A DNA stretch of 64,000 bases from Asaia prunellae JCM 25354 (GCF_000613885.1 NZ_BAJV01000016.1:1-64000), one strand, 5' to 3'; shown: positions 49,727-59,854, numbered from the stretch's first letter. Notes: generated from the letters alone by a model not told the origin. A program made the numbers and translations.

Positions 49727-50656
49727 ATGAAACGGGAGAGCGCCTTGCCGCCTGCAGCGGAGGCGTTTCTTGAAATGCTGGTGGCAGAGCGTAATGCTGC
49801 CCCACGCACATGTCAGGCTTATGGTGCCGATCTGGAGGATTTTGTGACTTTCCTCCGCCACGGCAAAGACGGGGCGTCAGAAACGCTTCTGGACGCCGAT
49901 CGCGGGTGGATCTCGGCTTATGCTGTTTTGCAGGAAAAAGCCGGGCTCTCTTCACGAACGACAGCACGGCGTCTTTCCTGTCTCCGGCAGTTCTATCGCT
50001 TTGCCGTAAGGGAGGGATGGTGCGTTTCTGATCCAACCGAGGGTGTTGCCATGCCTAGGCATCAGACTGCCTTGCCCAGGCTCCTCTCCCAGGATCAGGT
50101 GACTGCACTCATTGAGCAGGGTTGTACCGGCCATGACGAGCCCCGGCGTGATGTGGTGAGTCGGGCAGCTCTTGAGCTGCTTTACACGACCGGATTGCGT
50201 ATCTCGGAGCTGCTGGCTCTGCCTGGTCGTGTGTTTGTGCGTGATGCACCCATGGTGCTGATCAGAGGGAAAGGGGGTCGCGAGCGTCTCATTCCTGTCT
50301 CCCGGGGAGCAAGAGAAGCAGCCCTTGCCCTTCTGCATCATGATCGTGATCTCGACAGTCCGTATCTCTTCCCCGGACGTCAGCCATCGAGACCGCTGAC
50401 CCGTCAGGGGTTTGACAAGATTCTCTATCAGGTGGCGCTTCGGGCTGGTATCGATCCGGATATGGTCTCTCCCCACGTGCTGCGTCACTCCTTTGCGACT
50501 CACCTTCTGGAGCGTGGAGCCGATCTGCGTGCGCTGCAGATGCTGCTTGGTCATGCCGATATCGCCACGACGCAGATCTATACCCATGTGATGCAGGAAC
50601 GTCTCAGGCAGGTGCTTGCCCAGCATCATCCGCTCTCAGACGAGACAATCTCGTGA
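49727..50656 (+). CDS. xerD: Tyrosine recombinase XerD
   Basis: XerD resolves chromosome dimers at dif. The N-terminal SAM-like domain (AAEAFLEMLVAERNAAPRTC) precedes the catalytic domain with Arg (TTGLRISELLAL), HVLRHSFATHLLERG and the Tyr nucleophile (TTQIYTHV). The 309-residue length is normal, and there is no flanking att-like repeat or phage gene, so it is the housekeeping enzyme. XerC versus XerD assignment rests on general resemblance. Confidence 0.9.
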   Translation: MKRESALPPAAEAFLEMLVAERNAAPRTCQAYGADLEDFVTFLRHGKDGASETLLDADRGWISAYAVLQEKAGLSSRTTARRLSCLRQFYRFAVREGWCVSDPTEGVAMPRHQTALPRLLSQDQVTALIEQGCTGHDEPRRDVVSRAALELLYTTGLRISELLALPGRVFVRDAPMVLIRGKGGRERLIPVSRGAREAALALLHHDRDLDSPYLFPGRQPSRPLTRQGFDKILYQVALRAGIDPDMVSPHVLRHSFATHLLERGADLRALQMLLGHADIATTQIYTHVMQERLRQVLAQHHPLSDETIS

Positions 50657-50701
50657 CGCAACGGATTGTTGTCAGGATGGAAGCCGTGCTATCCGCGGGT
50701 C

Positions 50702-51658
50702 ATGCGTCAGTATCTCGATTTCGAAAAGCCGGTTGCCGAGCTTGAAAACAAGATTGCCGAACTTCGTCAGATGGCGAAGGACGGCGAAGGCATCAACATT
50801 GCCGACGAAATCGGCAAGCTCTCCGACAAGGCGGAGAAGCAGCTCCGGGCCGCCTATACAAAGCTGACGCCCTGGCAGAAGGTCATGGTCGCCCGCCATG
50901 CGCAGCGCCCGCGTGCCCTCGATTATTTCAAGGGACTGCTTGAGGAATATACGCCTCTGGCCGGGGATCGCCTTGGCCATGATGACCAGGCGGTCGTTGG
51001 TGGCCTGGCCCGCTTCCGCGGTCAGGCTGTGATGGTGATTGGCACAGAGCGCGGTTTTGATATGGAGTCGCGCCTCCGTCACAATTTCGGCATGCCCAAG
51101 CCCGAAGGCTATCGCAAGGCTCAGCGCCTTGTCGAAATGGCCGGGCGTTTCGGTTTGCCGATTCTTACCTTCATCGACACCTCTGGCGCCTGGCCTGGAA
51201 TCGATGCTGAAGAGCGTGGCCAGGCTCAGGCCATCGCCCGTTCCACTGATTGTTGCCTGCGTGCCCCAGTGCCGTTGATTGCAATTATCATTGGCGAGGG
51301 TGGTTCCGGGGGCGCTGTTGCGCTTGGTGCCGGCGACCGGGTGCTGATGCTTGAACATTCCATCTACTCGGTTATCGCCCCCGAAGGGGCGGCCTCGATT
51401 CTCTGGCGCGATCCAAAACAGGCATCTACTGCTGCAGAGGCGTTGAAGCTGACGGCGCAGGATCTGCTCAAGCTGCGTCTGATTGACCGGATCATTCCGG
51501 AGCCGATTGGTGGTGCTCAGCGCTTCCCGGCCGAGGCGATTGCTTCCGTGGGTGAGGCTATCAGTGACATGCTGGGTGAGCTCATGCCATTCGAAAGCCA
51601 GAACCTGGTAGCCAAACGTCGTGAGAAATTCCTGGCAATGGGACGCGACACCCTGTGA
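50702..51658 (+). CDS. accA: Acetyl-CoA carboxylase carboxyltransferase subunit alpha
   Basis: AccA, with AccD, transfers the carboxyl from biotin to acetyl-CoA, making malonyl-CoA for fatty acids. Starting MRQYLDFEKPVAELENKIAEL, it has RPRALDYF, GLARFRGQAVMVIGTERG, FIDTSGAWPGIDAEERGQ and GEGGSGGAVALGAGDRVLML, all typical. Length is 318 residues. A hairpin at 51697-51725 follows the stop. Confidence 0.97.
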   Translation: MRQYLDFEKPVAELENKIAELRQMAKDGEGINIADEIGKLSDKAEKQLRAAYTKLTPWQKVMVARHAQRPRALDYFKGLLEEYTPLAGDRLGHDDQAVVGGLARFRGQAVMVIGTERGFDMESRLRHNFGMPKPEGYRKAQRLVEMAGRFGLPILTFIDTSGAWPGIDAEERGQAQAIARSTDCCLRAPVPLIAIIIGEGGSGGAVALGAGDRVLMLEHSIYSVIAPEGAASILWRDPKQASTAAEALKLTAQDLLKLRLIDRIIPEPIGGAQRFPAEAIASVGEAISDMLGELMPFESQNLVAKRREKFLAMGRDTL

Positions 51659-51696
51659 GACTGTTGAAAAACAACGTTCCTTTCAGATGACCGACA

Positions 51697-51725
51697 AGAC
51701 GCCCGGCCTTAAAACCGGGCGTCTT
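51697..51725. terminator. Bidirectional terminator between accA and cinA-like gene
   Basis: AAGACGCCCGG (51697-51707) and CCGGGCGTCTT (51715-51725) pair perfectly. It lies between the convergent accA and CinA-like genes and can serve both. T-runs are short on either side. Confidence 0.75.
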
Positions 51726-51731
51726 GCCATT

Positions 51732-52484
51732 TCAGGGGGAGGGTTCCCCCTCTACAGGCATCACTCCGAGAGAAACAATCAGGTCACGGATACGATTGCC
51801 GGCAGCTTTGACCTTTTCTTCATCGTATCCTTTGGCGACAAGCGAGACACCTTTGCGCCCATCGTTTCTTTCAAACGGGTAAGATCCCAGATCAAGTTCG
51901 GGAAAGTCGTTCTGTATCGCTTCCAGACCCTCTGCAAGGCTCCCCTCCCGTAGATCGGCATGCCATGCAACCGAGCAGAGCGGCGCTCCTCCCTGCAATG
52001 TGGGAAGCAGGGTACTGAACATGGATTGCATGATGGACGGTACCCCGGCCATCACATGAACATTCGCAATGCTGAAGCCCGGTGCAATCGAGACGCTGTT
52101 CCTGATGGGTACGGCCCCTCTGGGAAGCCAGGCCATACGCTGACGGGCCTTGTTGAATTTCTCTTTGCCAAGATAGGCTTCGAGTGCCTTGAAGCTTTCC
52201 TCATGACATTCCAGCGGCACACCTACGGCTTCAGCCACGCAGCCTGCCGTGATGTCATCATGAGTCGGGCCAATCCCTCCTGTGGTGAAGACATGATCGA
52301 ACTGCGTGCGGCAGGTGGCGACTGTCTCGACAATCTTTCGTGCCTTGTCCGGAATGACGCGGATTTCTTCGAGGGCTATTCCGGCCTGGGCAAGGCCTGT
52401 TGCGATAAAGCGGATATTGGCGTCCTGCGTACGGCCCGAAAGAATCTCGTTACCGATAATCAGGAGACAGGCTGTAGGGGGCAT
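51732..52484 (-). CDS. CinA-like molybdopterin-binding (MoCF) domain protein
   Basis: This is the stand-alone N-terminal MoCF domain of the CinA/competence-damage family: IIGNEILSGRTQDANIRFIA, FTTGGIGPTHDDITA and GVPSIMQSMF. Full CinA has a further C-terminal amidase domain, absent here. The function of the short form is unsettled (nicotinamide-nucleotide or ADP-ribose pyrophosphatase activity has been shown for related MoCF proteins). The start at 52484 (MPPTACLL) is chosen over an upstream ATG. Length is 250 residues. Confidence 0.9.
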   Translation of the reverse strand: MPPTACLLIIGNEILSGRTQDANIRFIATGLAQAGIALEEIRVIPDKARKIVETVATCRTQFDHVFTTGGIGPTHDDITAGCVAEAVGVPLECHEESFKALEAYLGKEKFNKARQRMAWLPRGAVPIRNSVSIAPGFSIANVHVMAGVPSIMQSMFSTLLPTLQGGAPLCSVAWHADLREGSLAEGLEAIQNDFPELDLGSYPFERNDGRKGVSLVAKGYDEEKVKAAGNRIRDLIVSLGVMPVEGEPSP

Positions 52485-52589
52485 AGAAAAATTTCTCTCT
52501 TTTGCGAGGAACCGAAAGGTTAACAACCACGGAGGGTCTTTCTGCGTTACACTCTGCTGATAATATGACTTTTACGCGGGAGAACTGAA

Positions 52590-53495
52590 ATGGCCGAATC
52601 AGGTAATGAGGCCTATGCGTCATGTGTTCATGACGTCCGCGCGGAGCTTGGTGAGGGCCCCGTCTGGATCTCTGGCGAAAACGCCGTCTATTTCGTTGAT
52701 ATCAACGGATCCAGAGTGCATCGGTTCATCCCGGCTCTTGGGGAAGCCAGTCACTGGGCGGCTCCTGGAAGGGTTGCCTTCCTTTTGCCGGTGAACGACG
52801 GCAGCTTTCTCGCTGGCTTGCCTGACGGCCTCTACCGGTTCGATCCACAGGAAGGCAGTTTTGTGAAAATGCTGGATGTCGAGCCGGATCTGCCCGGCAA
52901 TCGTCTGAATGATGGTTGTGTCGATCTGCATGGTCGCGGCTGGTTTGGCACAATGGATGATTCGGAAGAGAGTCCTTCAGGGTCGCTTTACAGCGTAGCG
53001 CATGGTGCAGACGGGTTCGTTCTGAGACGTCATGATACCGGTTACACAGTGTCGAATGGTCCTACTGTTTCGCCTGACGGAACTCGGCTCTATGTCTGTG
53101 ATACGCCAAATGGCCTGATCTACTGTTTCGATGTCACACCTGACGGAGCGCTGGAGAACAAACGTGTCTTTGTTCACCTGCCGGAGGAAAAAGGTTACCC
53201 TGATGGTGTCGTGACTGATTGCGAAGGAAATGTCTGGTGCTCGACCTGGAGCGGCGGGCACGTGCGATGCTTCACCCCTGAGGGTGTCGAGCGTTTCTCC
53301 ATCCATATTCCCGCCGCCAATGTGACCAAGGTCTGTTTTGGCGGGGATGATCGCCAAACCGCGTATGTCACGACAGCCCGAAAGGGCATGTCGCAGCAGG
53401 ATCTGATCAGGCAGCCGCAATCTGGTGGCCTCTTTGCATTCCGGGCTGACAAGGCAGGCCTTCCCCAGCACCATATCGTTCTTTCAGCCGAGTGA
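52590..53495 (+). CDS. SMP-30/gluconolactonase-family lactonase
   Basis: This six-bladed beta-propeller lactonase has the family metal/catalytic positions in ELGEGPVWISGEN, NRLNDGCVDLHGRGWFGTMD and DGVVTDCEGNVWCSTW. Members hydrolyse sugar lactones such as gluconolactone. In an oxidative sugar-user this fits hydrolysis of aldonolactones. There is no signal peptide, so it is cytoplasmic. GGGAG precedes the ATG. Its 3' end overlaps the convergent acetyltransferase-Nudix gene by 12 nt. Confidence 0.93.
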   Translation: MAESGNEAYASCVHDVRAELGEGPVWISGENAVYFVDINGSRVHRFIPALGEASHWAAPGRVAFLLPVNDGSFLAGLPDGLYRFDPQEGSFVKMLDVEPDLPGNRLNDGCVDLHGRGWFGTMDDSEESPSGSLYSVAHGADGFVLRRHDTGYTVSNGPTVSPDGTRLYVCDTPNGLIYCFDVTPDGALENKRVFVHLPEEKGYPDGVVTDCEGNVWCSTWSGGHVRCFTPEGVERFSIHIPAANVTKVCFGGDDRQTAYVTTARKGMSQQDLIRQPQSGGLFAFRADKAGLPQHHIVLSAE

Positions 53496-54446
53496 GAGTT
53501 CTCGGATCAGGGGAATGAGCGGTCGGTCAGGGGCCGGCATCGGGTAGGATTCGAGCTGATCAGCGGTTACCCAGGCCAATTCCTGCCCTTCCTTCCCGAC
53601 CGGCTGATTGCGCCAGCGTCGACAGACATAGAGCGGCATAAGCAGGTGTCGGGCACCAATATTTTCCGAGACAAAAGCAAACGGCGCGATACAGCCGGCG
53701 GAGACATCCACGCCCAGCTCTTCATGGAGTTCCCGGACCAGCGCCTGCTCAGGGGATTCGTGAGGCTCGACCTTGCCACCGGGAAACTCCCACATGCCGG
53801 CCAGGGGTTTGCCTGGCGGCCGTTGTGCCAGGAGGATCCGTCCCTCCTGATCGATCAGGATTCCAGCGACTACAAGCAGAACGCGCGACGTAGCCGGCTT
53901 TGAACCTGTGCTGTCGATCGGTTTCTCTTTTTTCTTGCTGTAGATCAGGACAGGGTAGGGGTCAGGCCCGCGCGAGAGGAATGGGGTGCGTGTTGCCCCT
54001 GAACGCCCGAACCCCAGGCGATCGAGCAGGGCAATCGATGCCAGATTGTCTTGTGCGACATCGGCAATGATTTCCGAGACAGGTAGTGTGGCGAACGCCC
54101 ATTCAATTACCTGCCGAACGCAGAGAGTTGCGATCCCTTGCTGCCAATAGGGACGGCCGATCCAGTAGCCGATCTTGGCTGCCTGGTTCGGATGACCGAG
54201 AGAGAGGCCAACACAGCCTATCAGTGTTTCACCTTCGCAGATGGCGAAATGCCAGGCTGTTCCGGCACTCTGACGATCGATGGTGCTCGTGATCCACTGA
54301 TCAGCCAAATCCCTCGGGTAAGGAAAAGGGAGATGACTGAGCATGCGAACCACACTCCAGTCATTGACCAGGCGATGTACCTCTGCACCATCAGAGGATC
54401 TGAGGGGGCGCAGCGTATAGGGCGCGATGTCGAGCTGGAGGCTCAT
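53484..54446 (-). CDS. GNAT acetyltransferase fused to MutT/Nudix hydrolase
   Basis: One 320-residue frame has an N-terminal GNAT domain (residues ~10-165; YWIGRPYWQQGIATLCVRQVIEWAF, ALLDRLGFGRSG; RimJ/RimL-like) and a C-terminal Nudix domain (~190-320) with a perfect box (GGKVEPHES and REXXEE as RELHEELGV). The Nudix part resembles MutT 8-oxo-dGTP pyrophosphatase. The fusion joins an N-acetyltransferase of unknown target to a nucleotide-sanitising enzyme; a functional link is not obvious. It overlaps the lactonase gene at its 3' end. Confidence 0.92.
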   Translation of the reverse strand: MSLQLDIAPYTLRPLRSSDGAEVHRLVNDWSVVRMLSHLPFPYPRDLADQWITSTIDRQSAGTAWHFAICEGETLIGCVGLSLGHPNQAAKIGYWIGRPYWQQGIATLCVRQVIEWAFATLPVSEIIADVAQDNLASIALLDRLGFGRSGATRTPFLSRGPDPYPVLIYSKKKEKPIDSTGSKPATSRVLLVVAGILIDQEGRILLAQRPPGKPLAGMWEFPGGKVEPHESPEQALVRELHEELGVDVSAGCIAPFAFVSENIGARHLLMPLYVCRRWRNQPVGKEGQELAWVTADQLESYPMPAPDRPLIPLIRELSLG

Positions 54447-54454
54447 CCGGGAAA

Positions 54455-55575
54455 CTACTCCGCAGCAGTATCAGGCTGGATACCGGAACGGCGCAAAAGA
54501 TCACGAAGTGCGTTGATGACTGGGAATACCTCCTGATTGCGGTCACCACCAAGATCGCGCCATGCCTGCTGTTCAAGCTCGACGATTTCGCGGTCCTCGG
54601 CAAAGATACGGTTTGTAAAGCCAACCAGAAGGGGCCAGGCCAGTTCGAGCGCGCCTTTCAGTTTGGGGCGGCGTATCGACAGGAGCCCGAAAACGCGGCA
54701 GGTCAGATGGTCCTCATCCTGAGGTACATAGACAATCCACAGATCCATGACGGGTGGCTCATCACCTGTACGGATGTGCAGGGTCTGGTAGGGATAGACA
54801 GTACGGATTGTCATGACATCGCGATGCGCGAATTTCGCGCTGCATCACGACGTTCGCCAAAAATCAGTGTCTCGCCCCAGGGTTGTTTGCCACCGACACG
54901 GGCAAAGCTGTAGCGCGCTTCGACCATGCGCGGCTCGTTTTCACCTCCCAGATAGCGGGGTTTCATTTTCCCCATCTGTTTGGAGTGCATGAACTGATGA
55001 TTCATATCCATCAGGTTTTCATGCATGAAACTGTAATGACATTTCACCTGTTCGCCGAAGCGACGGGTTTTATAGGCCGGGTCTGCTACCGAGCCCAGTT
55101 TCGGAAAAGCTGTACTTTCAGCTTTCTCCGCATCGCCCGGGAAAATGAAAATCAGTCCTTCGACTTCCCGGCAGGGATAGGTACGCACGCCGTTGGGCAG
55201 TTTACCCTTGCCGAGATAGGGTACATCGATGCAACGCCCTGAACGGCCATACGCCCATCCGTGATAGCAGCATTGCACCGCCTCTCCTTCAACACGCCCC
55301 TTGCTGAGCGGGACCTGACGATGCGCACAGCGGTCCTCCAGAGCAAAAACACTGCCTTCCTGAGGTCTGACGAGAGCGATGGGCTGGCCACCGAAACGCG
55401 TGGCAATTGTCTTGCCTTTTTTCAGCTCGTGCGACCAGGCAACAGGATACCAGTAATCCGGATCGCATTTGACCTTTCGAAGGTCGACCGTGTCCTTGCC
55501 CAGTCGCAGGGCATCAGAGCAGCGTTGTTCAGCGTGATTAACGGCTGTCGTGTCGATGGTTAGGCTTTCCGTCAT
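54455..55575 (-). CDS. Rieske non-heme iron oxygenase (alpha-subunit type), frameshifted
   Basis: The Rieske [2Fe-2S] site is Cys83-X-His85 (DRCAHRQVPL) and Cys102-X2-His105 (CCYHGWAYG). The mononuclear iron motif is NLMDMNHQFMH, about 100 residues later. This is the aromatic-ring-hydroxylating/demethylating oxygenase family; the substrate is unknown. The frame breaks near 54833: adding one T (AAATT to AAATTT on the minus strand) gives RNFAHRDVMTIRTVYPYQTLHIR and an intact C-terminal domain. The repaired length is about 373 residues. It is divergent from a TonB-dependent receptor. No reductase gene is adjacent. Confidence 0.88.
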
Positions 55576-55937
55576 GGGTATCCCTGTCGTGACAGCCTCG
55601 TGACTGAAAGCTTCATGAGGGAAAACCCCCGGATTCTCTCGCCTCGGGACCGTGCATAATCATACGCAGCCGGACATTAGCAGGCTTGCCGCCTAGAGGA
55701 ACAGCGCCTTTCTCGGGCCGTTGCTGAGTGAGGTAAGTTTCATGCGCCTGGATAAAAAAATGAGAAAGAATATTGCGTATAAGAGCTCATTAACGCTGGT
55801 ATCATGCGACAAACTGTGTTTTTTTGGTCGCAATCAATCCGCTTGCGAAAGAAAAATACATTCCGATGTTGTAACGATTTTCCATTGCTGCCTAGACTGT
55901 CTCCTGTTGATGATCCCATGGAGAGACAGCTCGAACG
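55576..55937. promoter_or_regulatory. Divergent promoter region, Rieske oxygenase and TonB receptor
   Basis: This 362-nt gap is noticeably AT-rich compared with its surroundings. A possible promoter for the receptor is TTGTAA (55869-55874) with TAGACT (55893-55898), 18 nt apart and 40 nt before the ATG. I see no clear operator palindrome such as a Fur box. Confidence 0.35.
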
Positions 55938-58455
55938 ATGTTCACAAAACGAAGAATACTTGCCGCAGCGACCCTTCTCTCCTTTCCGTTTGGGTTTGCT
56001 TATGCCCAGGCCGCTGTGCAGCCAGCCGGGCACACCGTCTCGAAGGAGAAAAAAAACCGGGTGCCGCCCTGCACAGAACATCTATCGGTTCGAACCAGGC
56101 TCTGGCTTCAGTACCGAAGATTCGTACCCGGAGATCCCGGGATGCAAGTGGGGATGCCGGTGAATCGGTCATCGTGACCGGCACTCATGCTTTCAATCGC
56201 AAGGCACGTGACAGCGCGGTACCGGTCACGGTCGTTTCAGCAGCAACCCTGCGTCGTTCGGGTCAGCTCAACCTGGCCGATGCCATTACGCGCGTTGATC
56301 CGTCGATCACGGTGACAGCAAATGGTGCCGATGCTGGCGCGCTGACCTCGGCTATTCGCATGCGTGGCCTCAATCCCAACGAAGTCTCGTACTGGTCGAT
56401 GGCAAACGTCGCAACACGACCGCCAATATCTATGCCGATGCAGGTCCCCAGCAGGGCTCGACCCCGGTTGATCTGAACATGATCCCGGCGGGTGCAATCG
56501 ATCACATCGAGATCTTGCGTGATGGTGCTGCAGCCCTGTACGGGTCGGACGCCATTGCGGGCGTGGTGAACATTATCACCAAGAAGACCAGTCACGGCAT
56601 CAATACTGTCGCTCAGACAGGCGCCAATGCGTATAACGGCACTGGCTGGCAGTATCTGATTGGTGCTGACGGCGGTCTGAAATGGGGTAATGACGGCTTC
56701 GTCCATCTGAGCGGGCAGGTTTATCACACTGATCACTGGGTCTCAAAGCTCAAGAGCACAAACGATCATCGCTGGACACCGACTTCCAGCTGGCCAGCCA
56801 ACTCCAACAACATTCTGTCCAACCCGGAGGAAACCCGCGAAAATCTCTCGATCGAGTGGGGCAAGGGCATTACGGAAGGCATAGAGACCTATGGTCTGAT
56901 CACCTATGCTCATCGTCATTCCGAGGCTTATGAGAATTATCGTGTGCCGACCGTAGCGCCGAGCGCCTATCCTTATGGCTTCTCGCCTCTGGAAACGATC
57001 GAGGAAAACGACTTCCAGGCCAATCTGGGTATCAAGGGTGATAACCTGCTCGGTTTCAGCTGGGATCTGAGCACCCTTTACGGCCAGGATGATGACGATA
57101 TCGGGAACAAGAATACCTTCAACCCCAACTACTACAAGACTTATGGGTTCTCCCCTACGACTGTGCGTGGTCAGAGTTATTCTCTGGCACAGTGGACCAG
57201 TAACTTCGATGCACGCCGCAATTTCCGTATTGCAGACGTCGTGCCGATGACGTTGGCTTTCGGTGCTGAGCATCGTCTTGAGATGTACCAGATCAAGGCT
57301 GGCGAGCCGGCTTCCTATGAACTGGGGGGTACACAGGGTTTTGCCGGTTTGACGCCTCAGAACGCAGGCAAGTGGCAGCGTAATATCTGGGCGGGCTATC
57401 TGGATGGTGATTTCCATCCCCTGCCGCATTGGGATCTCGATTTTGCAGGACGCTTCGAGCATTATACCGATGTCGGGAATACCGAAAATGGCAAGGTGAC
57501 TACGCGATACGACATCACCAGTAAGCTGGCTGTACGTGCGACTATCAGCAATGGTTTCCGAGCCCCGACCATGGCCGAACAATATTACTCAGCGCTCAAT
57601 GTTTCGCCGACCGGTGCCACGGGACTGTTGCAGACTGTGGGTGCCGCCGGAAAATCGATCGGCGCCCAGCGTCTGAAGCCTGAAAGATCGACGAGTGCCG
57701 AAGGGGGGATCATTGCCGAACCTCTGAAGGACTGGCACGTTTCGGTTGACGTCTATCAGATCAATATTCGTGATCGTATTATCGGGTCAGCAACGGTTAA
57801 TGACACGGCGGCCCTTAATGCAATTGCGCTTACCGGTGTCAATCTGCCAAGCGGTATCGACCTGAGTAACGTGACGGCAAATTATTTTGCCAACGTTGCC
57901 AGCACGCGGACACAAGGCCTCGATCTGCAATCGGATTACCTGCTGCATCTGCACAGATATGGCACGCTCAATCTGAGCGCGATGTTGAATCTCAACCGTA
58001 CGCGTATCAGCCATATCAATACCAACGCTTTTGGTGATCCGGCGGCCAATGCCCAGACTGTGGGTTATCTTACGACCGGCTCGCCGCGGAGCAAGCTGAT
58101 CCTGAACGCCTACTGGACCTATCATCAGTGGGATGTGAACCTGCGCCAGACCCGCTACGGCGAAACCAAGTCACTGCTTGGCTATCAGGATCTGGCGCCG
58201 ACATCGCTCAAATACTCGAATACCGAATGGGCTGAGTTCAAGAATACTCCGGTCTGGCTGACTGACCTTGAGGTCGGTTACCGCTTTACCGAACACTGGC
58301 ACTTTGCAATTGGTGCGAATAATATTTTCAACCAGCGTCCCCGCCATGTAAATCCAATCAACAATTACTTGGGCCCCAAGGTCTATGATACGGATTCATC
58401 CGGTATTCCGATCTATGGCGCGTATTACTACGGCCGTCTGAACGCGACATTCTGA
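55938..58455 (+). CDS. TonB-dependent outer-membrane receptor, two frame breaks
   Basis: A Sec signal (LAAATLLSFPFGFAYAQA), a plug domain (SVIVTGTHAFNRK, VTVVSAATLRRSGQLNLADAI, ILRDGAAALYGSDAIAGVVNIITKK) and a 22-strand-type barrel ending in Phe (GRLNATF) define the family. Frame breaks lie in the A7 run near 56052 (one A missing; repaired linker KKPGAALHRTS) and near 56386 (one base missing; repaired NEVLVLVDGKRRNTTANIYADAG). The repaired length is about 840 residues. It imports an unknown large or scarce ligand. A hairpin follows. Confidence 0.9.
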
Positions 58456-58465
58456 AGCTTCCTGA

Positions 58466-58490
58466 CGGGCCGGCCCTGTGGGCTGGCCCG
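58466..58490. terminator. Hairpin between convergent genes
   Basis: CGGGCCGGCCC and GGGCTGGCCCG pair with one G-T position around TGTG, between the ends of the TonB receptor and the DUF815 gene. It probably stops both transcripts. Confidence 0.7.
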
Positions 58491-58499
58491 ATTGTCCTG

Positions 58500-59342
58500 T
58501 CAGCCGAGTGTGGCGCTCAGATGATCAATGAACTGTGCAGCCACACGACCTGATCGGCCACCGCGCTCCATAGCCCATTCGAGCGCATGTCTGTGAAGTG
58601 CCTCCTGAGAAATTCCCAGATTCTGATGTGTTGCATAGCCATCGACAATGGAAAGATATGTTTCCTGGTTGCAGCCATGGACACCAATCCAGAGGCCAAA
58701 GCGATCTGAGAGGGATACTTTTTCTTCTACGGCTTCCTGCGGATTGATGGCGCTACCGCTCTCGTTTTCCGTCATGTCGCGTGGCATCAGATGGCGTCGG
58801 TTCGAGGTTGCGTAAAACAGCACGTTCTCAGGTCGTCCCATGATGCCGCCATCAAGTACGGATTTGAGGGATTTGTAGTCTGCATCCTGGGTTTCGAAAG
58901 AAAGATCGTCACAGAATACGATGCAACGTCTCGATTGGGCACGGAGTATGTCGAGCAGGCGAGGGAGCGTGGAGAGATCGTCACGCTGGATCTCGATCAG
59001 AACCAGTGCATGGGGATGCTCACGATTGACTTCGGCAAAGCATGCCTTGACCAGCGAAGATTTTCCCATACCTCTGGCTCCCCAGAGCATGACATTATTG
59101 CCTTTGTGCCCGCATGCGAAGTGACGCGTGTTTTCGAGTACAAGGCGTGTCTGCCGATCGATTCCACGAAGAAGGAAGAGATCGACTCCCTGAACCTTGT
59201 TGACTGGGCGCAGCAATGCCGTGCTGCCCTGCCACATGAAAGCATCACTGCCCGTCAGGGGGGCAGAAGAGGTAGGCGCGGGAGCCAGGCGCTCCAGTGC
59301 ATTTGCAATACGCTCCAGTTTTTCGATCAGAACGGCGTCCAT
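58500..59342 (-). CDS. DUF815-type AAA+ ATPase
   Basis: The 280-residue protein has Walker A (WGARGMGKSSL), Walker B-like VFCDDLSFE and sensor region FYATSNRRHLMPRDM, typical of DUF815, an AAA+ family of unknown role common in Alphaproteobacteria. An N-terminal helix (VLIEKLERIANALERL) may mediate oligomerisation. The start at 59342 (MDAVLIEK) is chosen over an in-frame ATG 22 codons upstream, which runs toward the divergent yajC promoter. Confidence 0.9.
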   Translation of the reverse strand: MDAVLIEKLERIANALERLAPAPTSSAPLTGSDAFMWQGSTALLRPVNKVQGVDLFLLRGIDRQTRLVLENTRHFACGHKGNNVMLWGARGMGKSSLVKACFAEVNREHPHALVLIEIQRDDLSTLPRLLDILRAQSRRCIVFCDDLSFETQDADYKSLKSVLDGGIMGRPENVLFYATSNRRHLMPRDMTENESGSAINPQEAVEEKVSLSDRFGLWIGVHGCNQETYLSIVDGYATHQNLGISQEALHRHALEWAMERGGRSGRVAAQFIDHLSATLG

Positions 59343-59465
59343 GGATGTTTCCCTTACTCCGTGGCAGTGCTTGACGTGTGGGCGTGACCAATTATGGTCC
59401 GGGGCCAATCGGGCAGGCTTTCGGGCGCGTCCGATCCCTTATCTATCGACATATGGAAGAAACGC

Positions 59466-59780
59466 ATGCTCGCCAACAGCGGGATTATCTCATTCCTCCC
59501 GATGATCCTCGTGTTCGTCGTGTTCTACTTTGTGCTTATCCGTCCGCAACAGACACGTCAGCGCGAGCTCAAGACACAGCTTAATGCGCTGCGTCGTGGC
59601 GACAGGATTGTGACCAGTGGTGGCATGATCGGTACGGTGCAGCTGGCACGAGAAGGTACCAAGGAAATCGAGGTGGAAATTGCACCGGGGGTCAAGATCC
59701 AGCTGATGCGCGAGAATGTGTCGCAGATCCTGACCAGCACAGCAAAGCCTGCAAATGACGGCGGCAAGGCAGCAAAGTGA
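59466..59780 (+). CDS. yajC: Preprotein translocase subunit YajC
   Basis: YajC is a small inner-membrane partner of SecDF. The 104-residue protein has one TM helix (LPMILVFVVFYFVLIRPQQ) then the conserved cytoplasmic domain (RGDRIVTSGGMIGTVQ). IRPQQ after the helix is a family hallmark. ATG 59466 is the likely start. secD and secF, usual neighbours, are not next to it; sodB follows on the opposite strand. Confidence 0.95.
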   Translation: MLANSGIISFLPMILVFVVFYFVLIRPQQTRQRELKTQLNALRRGDRIVTSGGMIGTVQLAREGTKEIEVEIAPGVKIQLMRENVSQILTSTAKPANDGGKAAK

Positions 59781-59800
59781 AACTCTGAAAGCAGTCATAA

Positions 59801-59836
59801 AAAAAACCGGCTTCCGCAAGGATGCCGGTTTCTTTT
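59801..59836. terminator. Bidirectional terminator between yajC and sodB
   Basis: AAACCGGC and GCCGGTTT pair around TTCCGCAAGGAT, flanked by A8 on the left and TCTTTTTATC on the right, so it works on both strands for the convergent yajC and sodB. Confidence 0.9.
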
Positions 59837-59854
59837 TATCAGGCTTACTGGAGA

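Noticed and set aside
49727-50656. Tyrosine recombinase as an integrase of a mobile element
   Set aside because: Sequence and length match housekeeping XerD, it sits beside accA and aroKB, and there are no flanking direct repeats, tRNA gene or phage genes.
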